From Ruminococcus sp. (lineage in GTDB: Bacteria; Bacillota; Clostridia; Oscillospirales; Ruminococcaceae): DNA of 40,069 bases. Position numbers and translations under genes: made by a program. The DNA lies in contig JAGCWY010000003.1 in the NCBI GenBank assembly GCA_017961625.1, positions 1 to 40,069 on the forward strand, read 5' to 3'. Below are positions 1-6,890 of this stretch, piece after piece. The stretch's first letter is position 1, and every line of letters starts with the position of its first letter. The notes under the pieces were generated by a model. It made no database searches. It was not told the origin of the DNA and was given only the letters and a program-made list of their open reading frames with translations.

Positions 1-162
1 AAGGCAGAGGGAGCGTACGGCACGATCAAATGGAATCGTAACTACAAACGCCTCAGAAGAAGAGAAATTGATAGTGTTATGCTGGAATTAGGTCTAATTT
101 GATGTGGATTCAACCTTCATAAGTATCATTTAAAGAAACAGGCAGCTTTGAAAGCCGCCTGA
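1..162 (+). pseudogene. 3' end of IS1182-type transposase, interrupted by TGA
   Basis: Frame 1 is open from the window edge and encodes a transposase C-terminus (AEGAYGTIKWNRNYKRLRRR, then a LELGLI block). In IS1182-family DDE transposases the final catalytic Glu lies in such an EGxxG motif. The frame meets TGA at 100-102, yet continues past it with CGFNLHKYHLKKQ, which also looks like the family's conserved tail, and stops at 160-162. A single C-to-G change (TCA Ser to TGA) would explain the break, so I call a decayed copy. The 5' part lies outside the window. The family call rests on remembered motif similarity, not a search. Confidence 0.7.
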
Positions 163-185
163 ACTATCAATAAAATATATCTTTA

Positions 186-219
186 CAAGCGCGAAAAAAG
201 CATTTTTTCTTCGTGCTTG
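186..219. repeat. Inverted repeat (hairpin) after the transposase remnant
   Basis: An almost perfect stem of about 15 bp (CAAGCGCGAAAAAA against TTTTTCTTCGTGCTTG, one G:U) lies 24 bases after the transposase frame. It could be the terminator of the insertion sequence or its terminal structure. The short loop and internal A/T runs let it act on either strand. Confidence 0.5.
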
Positions 220-270
220 TTCGTTATACCCTGTTTATGGGGGATTTGAGAAGTTTTCAACAATTAACAT

Positions 271-319
271 GGAAAAAACAGTTGCCCCTTCAAATTTTTC
301 TTGAAGAGGCAACTGTGTT
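271..319 (-). terminator. Terminator of the xylanase/esterase gene
   Basis: Read on the minus strand, a strong stem (AGTTGCC plus CTTCAA pairing with TTGAAG and GGCAACT) is followed by TTTTTT. It lies about 105 bases after the stop of the minus-strand xylanase/esterase and is a classical Rho-independent terminator. Confidence 0.8.
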
Positions 320-327
320 GTTTTGGC

Positions 328-347
328 GGGCTGTTTTTTTACAGCCC
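328..347 (-). terminator. Second hairpin, upstream half of a double terminator
   Basis: GGGCTGT and ACAGCCC form a perfect 7-bp stem around a run of T (A on the minus strand). It sits between the xylanase stop and the stronger terminator. On the minus strand the run of A is in the loop and no U tract follows, so it is probably an accessory hairpin or 3' end protection. Confidence 0.4.
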
Positions 348-424
348 CTATGTTTATATGTGAATCCGTAACATTCTATAAGTAGCAGCCCTGAATGAAC
401 TCCTGCCGCTCGTTCCATGAGTGC

Positions 425-2830
425 TTATTTGAATGCGTATCTCATGAAGGTGTAGAGATGAGGTTTAACTGAGTCTGCACCGTGGGTTCCGCCGGGGATA
501 GACTGATAAACGTGGTCAACGCCGTTCCTTGTGAGGATATCGCTGTACTGCTTCGGGAATGTGCCTACAGTACCGTCGTTGGTACCGCCTGTTATCATGA
601 ATACAGCAGGCTCGGGTCCTACGTCTCTGAACTTCATTTCGCTCTCCTGCATACAGCCGGGGTGCTGCATGAACATATCCGAGCCCGGAGTTATACCGGG
701 AGCAGGGCAGGCGCCGCCTACGTAGCCAAAGAGGTCGGGACGCATGAGTCCGCAGTAGATAGCTTCACGGCCACCCATTGAGAAGCCTGTGATAGCTCTG
801 TTCTCTCTGCCTGTCTTTACGGAGTAGTTCGCCTCGATAAATGGTATCAGGCTGTCTGCTATATCATAGAGGAAGTTGTCATACTCTGCGCAGGTCTGCT
901 GGTTTATGCCGCTGGGACCGCTCATGGTCTTGCTTGTGAACATATTCGGAGTAACAACTATGAACTCCTCTGCCTGTCCGCTGGACATAAGTCCTGTCAT
1001 GAGCTCCTGTACGCCCATGCCGTTTACCATATCGTTTTCGCTTCCCATAATGCCGTGGAGTACATACATTACAGGATACTGCTTGTTCTTGTCATAGTTG
1101 GGAGGAAGGATAACATTGCAGTTCTTGGTCTTGCCTGTGTATTTACACATATAGGACTGCTTCTCCACCTTGCACTGGCTCGATTTCTCGGCGCCATTGG
1201 GAACAGTCGTAGGCATATCGTTCTTTATCTTGCTGTTGAGCTTAACAGAAGCTGAACCTCCGACGGAAGTAGTCGTTGTAGTTGTTGACGTATTCTTTGA
1301 GGTGGTAGTTGTTGTGGTAGTGGTGGTTGTTGTAGTTACAGGATCCGGGAGCTTTTCAGCACCGAGGAGATACTTTTGTAAGCATACAAGGTCCGCCACA
1401 TTTACAACTCCGTCGCCATTGACATCGGAGTTTGCAGAGGGTGAGCCTGCGCCAGACATCATTTTGAGTATTCCTCTTCTTAGAGGAGCTAGGTCGAATA
1501 CGTCGACTATTCCGTCCTCATTAGTATCGCCTCTCATGCCATTTGATGGCTGTGTGGTTACGGTAGTAGTGCTGCTGTTTCCGTTCAGAGCTACAAAAGC
1601 CGGGGTACCCTTAACGCCTGCGTAAGCGTTGTCGATATAGAAATCCGTCAGGCTGTCGGTAGCTTCAACATAAAGAATGAGGTTCTTGGCTCCGGAGGGG
1701 ATAGTGTATGCAGGATTGGAGAGTTCCAACCAGTCGGTAGAAGCGGAAGCCTCCGCGACCATGTCATATATATCCGTACCGCTTGAATCAGTGTACTGGA
1801 GGGTAAGTTTCATAGAAGCTGTGGAATCCGGCTTTGCGTCAACGCCGAAGCTGTATGTCTTTCCAGGGATAAACGTACTCGTGTCAAGGGATATGGCAGT
1901 GCCGTTCCATTTGTCTGTACGTCCGGAGACGTATAAGCCCTTTGAGCCGTCGTAGCCGCCTGAGGCTGATTCAACAGAAGCACTTCCGCGTCCAGACCAA
2001 TCGCCTTTGCCGTTTTCAAATGTTTCCTTGAAAAAGTAACCGCTCTCATCAGCCTGTACCGGCTCTTTTACTTCGGTTCCTTGAGTTGTCTGCTCCTCTT
2101 CGTCGTCTGAGGTCGTGAAGGAGATAGACTTGACGTTTGCCGAACCGTTGGACCTGTAGCCTTCGATATTGAGGGATACCTCATAAAGAGTTCCCGACAT
2201 ATCAAGACCTGCCCGAGCCCATGCGTCAAAGTGCTTGGATACGCTGATTGTGCCCTGCATATAGTTGGTCTGATTGTTTCTCGAACCGCTTGACTGACGG
2301 ATGCTCCAGTACTGCGGGAATGTTGCTGTACCGTCAAGAGAAGGCTGATTGTAACGCATTGTCTTAGCAATATCATAAGTATTGCCGTTGAGAGTTACGT
2401 TACCCTTTCTCTCTGCTCCGTCTCCGGGTGGACGCCAGTCGCCCCAGCCTTCAACGATGTAGTATTCCATAAGAGGATTTCTTGTCCATCCGTATACGCA
2501 CATATACGAATTTCCTCTTGGCGTGTATTCAACATCGTAGCTGAGGGTTATGTCGCCTAATTCTTTATAGGTCTTCTTCTGGCTGTCGAAGTTCTTGCCC
2601 ATACGTGCGAGAAAGTTTTCAATATTGCTCCATGAGCAGGTGAAAGAGCCTGCGCTTGGGTTCATTGAAACCTGTCCCTGGCCGTTCTGGTTCCACATCT
2701 CATAGTCATAGCCGCCGATGTTCCCTCTTTCCTGCTGATCAGCAGCGGAAACTGTGAAAGGAACGGATGATACGATCATCATTGCGGAAACAGTACCGCC
2801 TATGATCTTTTTAATGCGTGTTAATTTCAC
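425..2830 (-). CDS. Dockerin-bearing bifunctional xylanase/esterase (GH11-CBM22-Doc-CE1)
   Basis: Secreted modular enzyme of 801 residues for acetylated or feruloylated xylan. Domains in order: signal peptide (about 1-30), GH11 endo-xylanase (about 35-240), CBM22-like xylan-binding module (about 263-407), two-repeat dockerin (about 433-492), Thr-rich linker, and a CE1-type esterase (about 552-801). Visible residues: GH11 nucleophile Glu122 in EYYIVEGWG, acid/base Glu223 in IEGYRSNGSA, esterase Ser684 in GFSMGG with Asp752 and His783 (GGTHG). Start: the GTG at 2830 lies 8 bases after AAAGGAG; an in-frame GTG at 2839 overlaps that ribosome site and is rejected. The dockerin implies attachment to a scaffoldin cohesin on the cell surface. 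The first 85 residues closely match the second GH11 gene at the right edge. The esterase could be an acetylxylan or feruloyl esterase; sequence alone does not decide. Confidence 0.93.
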   Translation of the reverse strand: MKLTRIKKIIGGTVSAMMIVSSVPFTVSAADQQERGNIGGYDYEMWNQNGQGQVSMNPSAGSFTCSWSNIENFLARMGKNFDSQKKTYKELGDITLSYDVEYTPRGNSYMCVYGWTRNPLMEYYIVEGWGDWRPPGDGAERKGNVTLNGNTYDIAKTMRYNQPSLDGTATFPQYWSIRQSSGSRNNQTNYMQGTISVSKHFDAWARAGLDMSGTLYEVSLNIEGYRSNGSANVKSISFTTSDDEEEQTTQGTEVKEPVQADESGYFFKETFENGKGDWSGRGSASVESASGGYDGSKGLYVSGRTDKWNGTAISLDTSTFIPGKTYSFGVDAKPDSTASMKLTLQYTDSSGTDIYDMVAEASASTDWLELSNPAYTIPSGAKNLILYVEATDSLTDFYIDNAYAGVKGTPAFVALNGNSSTTTVTTQPSNGMRGDTNEDGIVDVFDLAPLRRGILKMMSGAGSPSANSDVNGDGVVNVADLVCLQKYLLGAEKLPDPVTTTTTTTTTTTTSKNTSTTTTTTSVGGSASVKLNSKIKNDMPTTVPNGAEKSSQCKVEKQSYMCKYTGKTKNCNVILPPNYDKNKQYPVMYVLHGIMGSENDMVNGMGVQELMTGLMSSGQAEEFIVVTPNMFTSKTMSGPSGINQQTCAEYDNFLYDIADSLIPFIEANYSVKTGRENRAITGFSMGGREAIYCGLMRPDLFGYVGGACPAPGITPGSDMFMQHPGCMQESEMKFRDVGPEPAVFMITGGTNDGTVGTFPKQYSDILTRNGVDHVYQSIPGGTHGADSVKPHLYTFMRYAFK

Positions 2831-2916
2831 TTCAATCACTCCTTTGTTAAATTAAGCAAATTACATGATTTCAGTAATCCCCGATAGGAACCGATTGTTC
2901 CTTTATTTATACTATT

Positions 2917-2946
2917 ATTATAATATAGTCAGCTGGTCATATGCAA
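2917..2946 (-). promoter_or_regulatory. Sigma-A promoter of the xylanase/esterase gene
   Basis: Minus strand -35 TTGCAT, 18-base spacer, -10 TATAAT. This leaves a leader of roughly 80 bases before the GTG start. Confidence 0.65.
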
Positions 2947-3115
2947 GCCAAAATTTGTGATTGTTGTAAAAAGTACACTAAATTATGCGGAAATTATAAT
3001 AATTAATATAACTTAATGCACAGAAAAATTATTGCATATAATTTATTAAATTATAAGGGGATATCTTAATTGTAAAGCTGAATTGCTTAAATACCGGCAA
3101 CTTTTCCCGTACTGG

Positions 3116-3144
3116 TTGCAATTCACGTTATTATGTGATACAAT
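3116..3144 (+). promoter_or_regulatory. Promoter of the HAD phosphatase gene
   Basis: TTGCAA, 17 bases, TACAAT, ending 31 bases before the chosen ATG. The position excludes the earlier in-frame ATG at 3083, which lies upstream of the promoter. Confidence 0.7.
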
Positions 3145-3175
3145 ATATCTGCAAAACTTAGAAAAGGAAAATGCT

Positions 3176-3742
3176 ATGAAGGTTTTTGATTTTGATAATA
3201 CTTTGTATCACGGAGAGAGCTCGGTAGACCTTGCACTGTACATGATAAAGACAAACAGGAAGATAATAAAGTATCTTCCCTCGATATTCTTTAATTTGAT
3301 AAAGTATAAACTGTGCACGGTGGATAAAAGGAAAATGGTGCGTGTAGTCAACAATTTCATGAGGAACGCACTGCGCGATAAGAACGAGCTGTTTGACGCG
3401 GTTGATGGCTTCTGGAAGGAAAACAGACGCAAGCTGGACAGGCGTATGCTGAAAAGGATAGATAAGGATGACGTTATTATAACAGCAGGACCTGATTTTC
3501 TGATATATGGGATACGCGATATACTCAACACGGATAATATAATCTGCAGCAGTATAGACCCAGACAAAATGAAAGTAAGGTATCTCAACTTTGGCGCCAA
3601 CAAAGCAAAGCGTTATAAGGAGCTTTATGGTGATAAGTCTATAGACTGCTTCTATACCGATTCCTTTAACGACAAGGCCCTTATGGATATATCAGAAAGG
3701 GTGTTTATAGTGAAAAAAGGCAGACTGAGAAGGATAAAATGA
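3176..3742 (+). CDS. HAD-superfamily phosphatase
   Basis: A 188-residue cytosolic protein. HAD motif I is at the very N-terminus (VFDFDNTLYHGES, with Asp4 and Asp6 as nucleophile and acid/base). Motif II is the Thr in IITAG, motif III a Lys in the NKAKRYKEL region, and motif IV the acidic FYTDSFND. The helical cap between motifs I and II resembles the subfamily of phosphoserine-phosphatase-like enzymes; the substrate cannot be read. The ATG at 3176 follows GAAAAGGAAA and a good promoter, so the longer reading from 3083 is rejected. It is a single-gene unit ending in a bidirectional terminator. Confidence 0.85.
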   Translation: MKVFDFDNTLYHGESSVDLALYMIKTNRKIIKYLPSIFFNLIKYKLCTVDKRKMVRVVNNFMRNALRDKNELFDAVDGFWKENRRKLDRRMLKRIDKDDVIITAGPDFLIYGIRDILNTDNIICSSIDPDKMKVRYLNFGANKAKRYKELYGDKSIDCFYTDSFNDKALMDISERVFIVKKGRLRRIK

Positions 3743-3756
3743 ATCTGAGTTAAAAG

Positions 3757-3804
3757 AATAATAAGAAAAAGGCAGCGGTTCAACTGCCTTTTTTCTTATT
3801 ATTA
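3757..3804. terminator. Bidirectional terminator
   Basis: The GGCAG/CTGCC stem is flanked by complementary AATAATAAGAAAAA and TTTTTTCTTATTATT, so a U run follows the stem in both directions. It ends the HAD gene and also the minus-strand remnant beyond it. Confidence 0.85.
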
Positions 3805-3906
3805 AAGTTCTGTCTTGGTAGGATTGCTTGTTGTGATATTGTCTTTATCGTCGAACTTGATTATTTCAATTTCGGATCTGATATATTTTAAATGCGGTTT
3901 ATCGCT
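3802..3906 (-). pseudogene. C-terminal remnant of a small peptide gene (KFDDKDNITTS motif)
   Basis: The minus-strand frame reads SDKPHLKYIRSEIEIIKFDD, then KDNITTSNPTKTEL and two stops. Short Clostridial peptides ending in a (D/E)xITTS-like motif are, as I remember them, common and of unknown role. No ATG and no ribosome site precede it: the frame runs directly into the IS200/IS605 end at about 3910. The simplest reading is a small gene cut by the insertion, leaving only its tail before the terminator. An alternative is chance openness, but the codons look coding-like. Confidence 0.4.
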
Positions 3907-3909
3907 TAT

Positions 3910-4070
3910 GTGACATCCTCCCACCGCCTAGAAGAGGCATGGGCTTCCTCTCGTACACAGACAAGCAATCGGTTCTCGTTCGATAGCACCAATGTAAGCA
4001 TAAGCGAGCTAACCCCGTGTGCCCCACGGTTCAATATTATCCTTGAAATCAATTCTGATAAGCTTTAATA
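3910..4070 (-). mobile_element. IS200/IS605-type right-end remnant (TnpB tail and possible omega RNA)
   Basis: On the minus strand the block reads like the last part of an IS605-group element. A frame ends GAIEREPIACLCTRGSPCLF before a TAG at 3928-3930, followed by the GC-rich palindromic end around GGCGGTGGGAGGATGTCAC. In TnpB elements the guide (omega) RNA overlaps the gene's 3' part and the right end, and its guide is the flank just outside. No transposase body or left end is present, so this is a solo end or decayed copy. The left boundary is approximate (TAG also interrupts at about 4014). The family call is from memory of such ends. Confidence 0.55.
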
Positions 4071-4074
4071 TACT

Positions 4075-4740
4075 TTACAAAAGATTTTCTTCGGCTTTTT
4101 TAGCAGTACTGTCTTCAAGGAGCTTTCTTGCAAAATGACTGCAAAAGAACTCTATAAGAGGACCCATGAAAAAAGCGGTTATTATCGTGCCTATGCCTGC
4201 AATAGTGGGTATCTCTCTGATATGTCCGCCGCCTGCGATGAACATTACCGAGCCCAGAACTACACAGCATACATCGGTGCAGATACGTATGAACTTGAAT
4301 TTGCCTATCTTCCACTTGTTAGCCATAATCAGCGCGACCGCGTCATAAGTGGAAACGCCTAGGTCTGCGGTTATGTAAAGCGAGGAGCCAATGCATATTA
4401 TGACTATTCCGACTATGAGGAATACGATACGCAGTGGCATTGATGGCTCCGGTACGAGCCAGTGGAACAGCTTATAGGAGTATTCCGTTACATAGCCCAG
4501 TAGGAACAGATTGATAAATGTAGCGATACCTATGTAGTGCCTGTCAAAAACAAGGCTGAACGTAAGCAGCACTGCGTTAACGATGACATACAGAGTGCCG
4601 AAGCTGATAGGTATGAGCTTGCTGATGCCGCTCATAAAGGACTGGAAGGGGTCAACACCGAAGGCTGCCATTTTGAATACAGCAACACTTACAGCTCCAA
4701 TCATGACTCCAAGGATAGACATAATGATTCTTCTTTTCAT
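4075..4740 (-). CDS. YczE/YyaS/YitT-family integral membrane protein
   Basis: A 221-residue protein with about five or six hydrophobic segments (around 8-28, 44-62, 72-90, 104-126, 150-170 and 178-197). It matches the pattern of the YczE/YyaS family: an N-terminal MKRRIIMSILGVMIGAVSVA, then FGVDPFQSF, and later DLGVSTYDA, the repeated glycine-rich 'GxxPF/YD' signature of both halves. The function is not established for the family; a role in transport or membrane regulation is plausible. The ATG follows AAGAGGGAAAAT. It is a single gene with its own strong promoter and a mobile-element remnant just beyond its stop. Confidence 0.8.
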   Translation of the reverse strand: MKRRIIMSILGVMIGAVSVAVFKMAAFGVDPFQSFMSGISKLIPISFGTLYVIVNAVLLTFSLVFDRHYIGIATFINLFLLGYVTEYSYKLFHWLVPEPSMPLRIVFLIVGIVIICIGSSLYITADLGVSTYDAVALIMANKWKIGKFKFIRICTDVCCVVLGSVMFIAGGGHIREIPTIAGIGTIITAFFMGPLIEFFCSHFARKLLEDSTAKKAEENLL

Positions 4741-4772
4741 ATTTTCCCTCTTCTTTAATTTATTTCTGCTTG

Positions 4773-4801
4773 ATTATAGCACAGTGACACAGTGAAGTCA
4801 A
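4773..4801 (-). promoter_or_regulatory. Promoter of the YczE-type gene with tandem 8-mer in the spacer
   Basis: Minus strand TTGACT, 17 bases, TATAAT. The spacer is essentially two copies of TCACTGTG, a head-to-tail repeat placed where a regulator or altered polymerase contact could act. Confidence 0.8.
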
Positions 4802-4922
4802 CACTTAAATTGCTATGTTATTAACTAAAAAATGCGGTGAAGCGGCTTTGCATCAGATTTTGCAGAGCAGTTGCAATAATTCCTTATATAGGATATAATA
4901 AAACAAGATTTTTCAAAAAGTG

Positions 4923-4952
4923 TTGCACTTTGATCTTTCAGAGCGAGTATAT
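4923..4952 (+). promoter_or_regulatory. Possible promoter of the sigma-factor operon
   Basis: TTGCAC, 18 bases, GTATAT about 60 bases before the sigma gene. The -10 is poor, as expected if the operon is driven partly by its own alternative sigma factor, but that is inference. Confidence 0.35.
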
Positions 4953-5013
4953 ATTATGAAAGCGCTAAAAATTCAAAAGTCTTTTGAAGTGAACTAAATA
5001 AAGGGGTGATTAT

Positions 5014-5589
5014 ATGACAGACAATGAATACCGTAAAATATATGATAATGATCCTTACAAGGCTCAGACTACTCTTTTTTATGAATATTTCAACTATGTA
5101 TATGCCATAATCTACAACAAACTGCGAAGCTGCGGAAGCCGCGAGGACATTGAGGAATGTGTGGAGGATACTTTTTCAGCTGTCTTTGTCAGCTATGATA
5201 GCAACAGGAATTTCAACGGCGACATGAAAGGCTTTATAGCTGTTATCGCAAACCGCACAGCCATACAGATGTACCGCAAGCTCGTCCGTCATCAGGATAC
5301 TGTTTATATTGACAACGAGAACACAGAGATAGCTGATACGGAATGTATCGAAGAAAATGCAGAACGCAGTGTTCTTAAAAATACGCTACTCAAGTTGATA
5401 AAAAGTCTCGGCGCACCGGATTCGGATATAATCATACAGAAGTATTATTATAATATGAATTCAAACGAAATTGCCAAAAAACATTCAATGACGCCTTCAT
5501 TGGTTAGAATGAGAAGCAGCAGAGCATTAAAAAAACTCAGGGAACTGCTTGCAGCTGAAGGTTATGATCTGAAGGAGGGAAATATATGA
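5014..5589 (+). CDS. ECF-like RNA polymerase sigma factor
   Basis: A 191-residue sigma-70-family protein. Region 2 lies at about residues 18-90 (LFYEYFNYVYAIIYNKL, the acidic REDIEECVEDTF helix, and the FIAVIANRTAIQMYRK segment). Region 4 lies at about 125-182 with a helix-turn-helix (NEIAKKHSMTPSLVRMRSSR). No region 3 is present, as in ECF sigmas. The ATG follows AAAGGGGTGATTAT. Its stop overlaps the next gene's ATG (ATGA), so the membrane protein downstream is very likely its cognate regulator. The target promoters are unknown; nearby carbohydrate genes make polysaccharide response an attractive but untested role. Confidence 0.88.
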   Translation: MTDNEYRKIYDNDPYKAQTTLFYEYFNYVYAIIYNKLRSCGSREDIEECVEDTFSAVFVSYDSNRNFNGDMKGFIAVIANRTAIQMYRKLVRHQDTVYIDNENTEIADTECIEENAERSVLKNTLLKLIKSLGAPDSDIIIQKYYYNMNSNEIAKKHSMTPSLVRMRSSRALKKLRELLAAEGYDLKEGNI

Positions 5590-6620
5590 GTGATAATAAG
5601 GAATTAGGCTTCGATATACTTGAGAATTCAGGTATAAATACAATAGAAGATATCGGGACAGAGAAAATAAGTGTGGACAAAAAGGATATGGAAAGAATGC
5701 TTAAGAACACTATGAAAAAATATGAGAAGCAAAAGCAGGGAGCAATACAGTGTCTAAAAAATGAAGAAGCGGATTCGGTATCCGGCGTCGAAGTTCGTGA
5801 GCACAGGAGTATCTCGAATATAATCTATATCGCTTTATGCTCAGCAGCTGCTTTAACACTGATAGTTGGAAATATAGTTATATTCAGTCACCATAAAAAT
5901 ATCACGCCGAATTTTAATGATTCCATGACTCAGGTAACTTCTATTGTTTCAGGCACAGCGATAACGACTTCATTGAACGAAGTATATTCGACAGTTACAG
6001 AAACAGGTACTGAAACAACAAGTACAATGTCATCAGTAACAAGTGAGGCAGTTACGACTGATGTGACTGTGAATAATGATAACGTTGCTGATCCAGACAG
6101 TATCGCAGAATGGAAAAACACATACAGACAGGTGCTTAATGATTTTATGGCATCAGAAAATTTCGGTGAGAATGCAACATGGGATCTTCAGGACATTGAT
6201 AACGACGGAACTCCAGAATTGCTGATATCAGAAGCGAAGTATCATACTTCAGGCGTTATATTCTACTATTATGAGAACGGAAAGGCAGTTCTCATGCTCA
6301 ATGAAAGTAATCAGCCAATTGAGTATGGCTCTTACGGCGCAGCATTTATCTGCCCTGATGAAAGTCTTATAGGAGTATTTGATATAAATCAGGGACTGAG
6401 TTTTAGTTATATTTGCAAGTATGAAAATCACAACTTCACATTTATTCAGATGACTTCTGAGAACTCCGGTGCAGTAGGAAAGGAGAATGTTTCTTACAAA
6501 GTGAATTATGAATATGTCAGTGAAGCTGAATACAACAGAGCGTGCGATGAATTCTCTTCAACGAACTGGATATCAGCAGGCGATAAGTATACATTTAATG
6601 ATTTTTCGGCACTTGAATAA
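5586..6620 (+). CDS. Single-pass membrane protein, probable anti-sigma factor/sensor
   Basis: A 344-residue protein translationally coupled to the sigma gene. A cytosolic N-terminus of about 75 residues is charged and partly helical (DKKDMERMLKNTMKKYEKQK). One membrane segment lies at about 78-100, then a Ser/Thr-rich stalk (115-165), then an extracellular domain from about 172 containing a Ca-loop-like DIDNDGTPELLI at 203-214, similar to FG-GAP/VCBS-type loops. The topology is that of membrane anti-sigmas, but I see no HxxxCxxC zinc motif, so it is not a standard ZAS anti-sigma. The SigI/RsgI pairs of Clostridium thermocellum, which sense polysaccharide outside the cell, are a functional analogy only. 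Confidence 0.65.
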   Translation: MSDNKELGFDILENSGINTIEDIGTEKISVDKKDMERMLKNTMKKYEKQKQGAIQCLKNEEADSVSGVEVREHRSISNIIYIALCSAAALTLIVGNIVIFSHHKNITPNFNDSMTQVTSIVSGTAITTSLNEVYSTVTETGTETTSTMSSVTSEAVTTDVTVNNDNVADPDSIAEWKNTYRQVLNDFMASENFGENATWDLQDIDNDGTPELLISEAKYHTSGVIFYYYENGKAVLMLNESNQPIEYGSYGAAFICPDESLIGVFDINQGLSFSYICKYENHNFTFIQMTSENSGAVGKENVSYKVNYEYVSEAEYNRACDEFSSTNWISAGDKYTFNDFSALE

Positions 6621-6818
6621 TAAATAAGCGTTATTTACAGCTGAAAAATAAAGAATAAAGTGACCGGTGTCAGCTGTCACATTATATTCTGATGCTAGAC
6701 TTTTTTCCAGCTTTGACATTGCAGTTTGGTATTCCGCAGTTTTTCTGGTATATTGATACATATACTAGATGTTTTCCAGTAATAAAAAGTAGTATAATGT
6801 GGAAAGTAATAAATAGTA

Positions 6819-6847
6819 TTGACTTTCTATTTTTATTACAATATACT
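6819..6847 (+). promoter_or_regulatory. Promoter of the orphan gene
   Basis: TTGACT, 17 bases, TATACT, then a perfect palindrome ATATCATGATAT at 6865-6876 and the ribosome site GGAGG. The palindrome lies about 18 bases after the -10, where a repressor could bind. Confidence 0.75.
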
Positions 6848-6890
6848 AAAAGTGTATCAGCATAATATCATGATATAACAGGAGGTTATC

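Noticed and set aside
1301..1345. Tandem repeat of GTT/GTA/GTG units
   Set aside because: It is the reverse strand of the poly-Thr linker and not a separate repeat; the same applies at 19090-19150 and 25620-25740.
6694..6779. Imperfect CTAGA...TTTTCCAG repeats before the orphan gene
   Set aside because: Only two or three loose copies in AT-rich DNA, upstream of a good promoter; too weak to call a feature.
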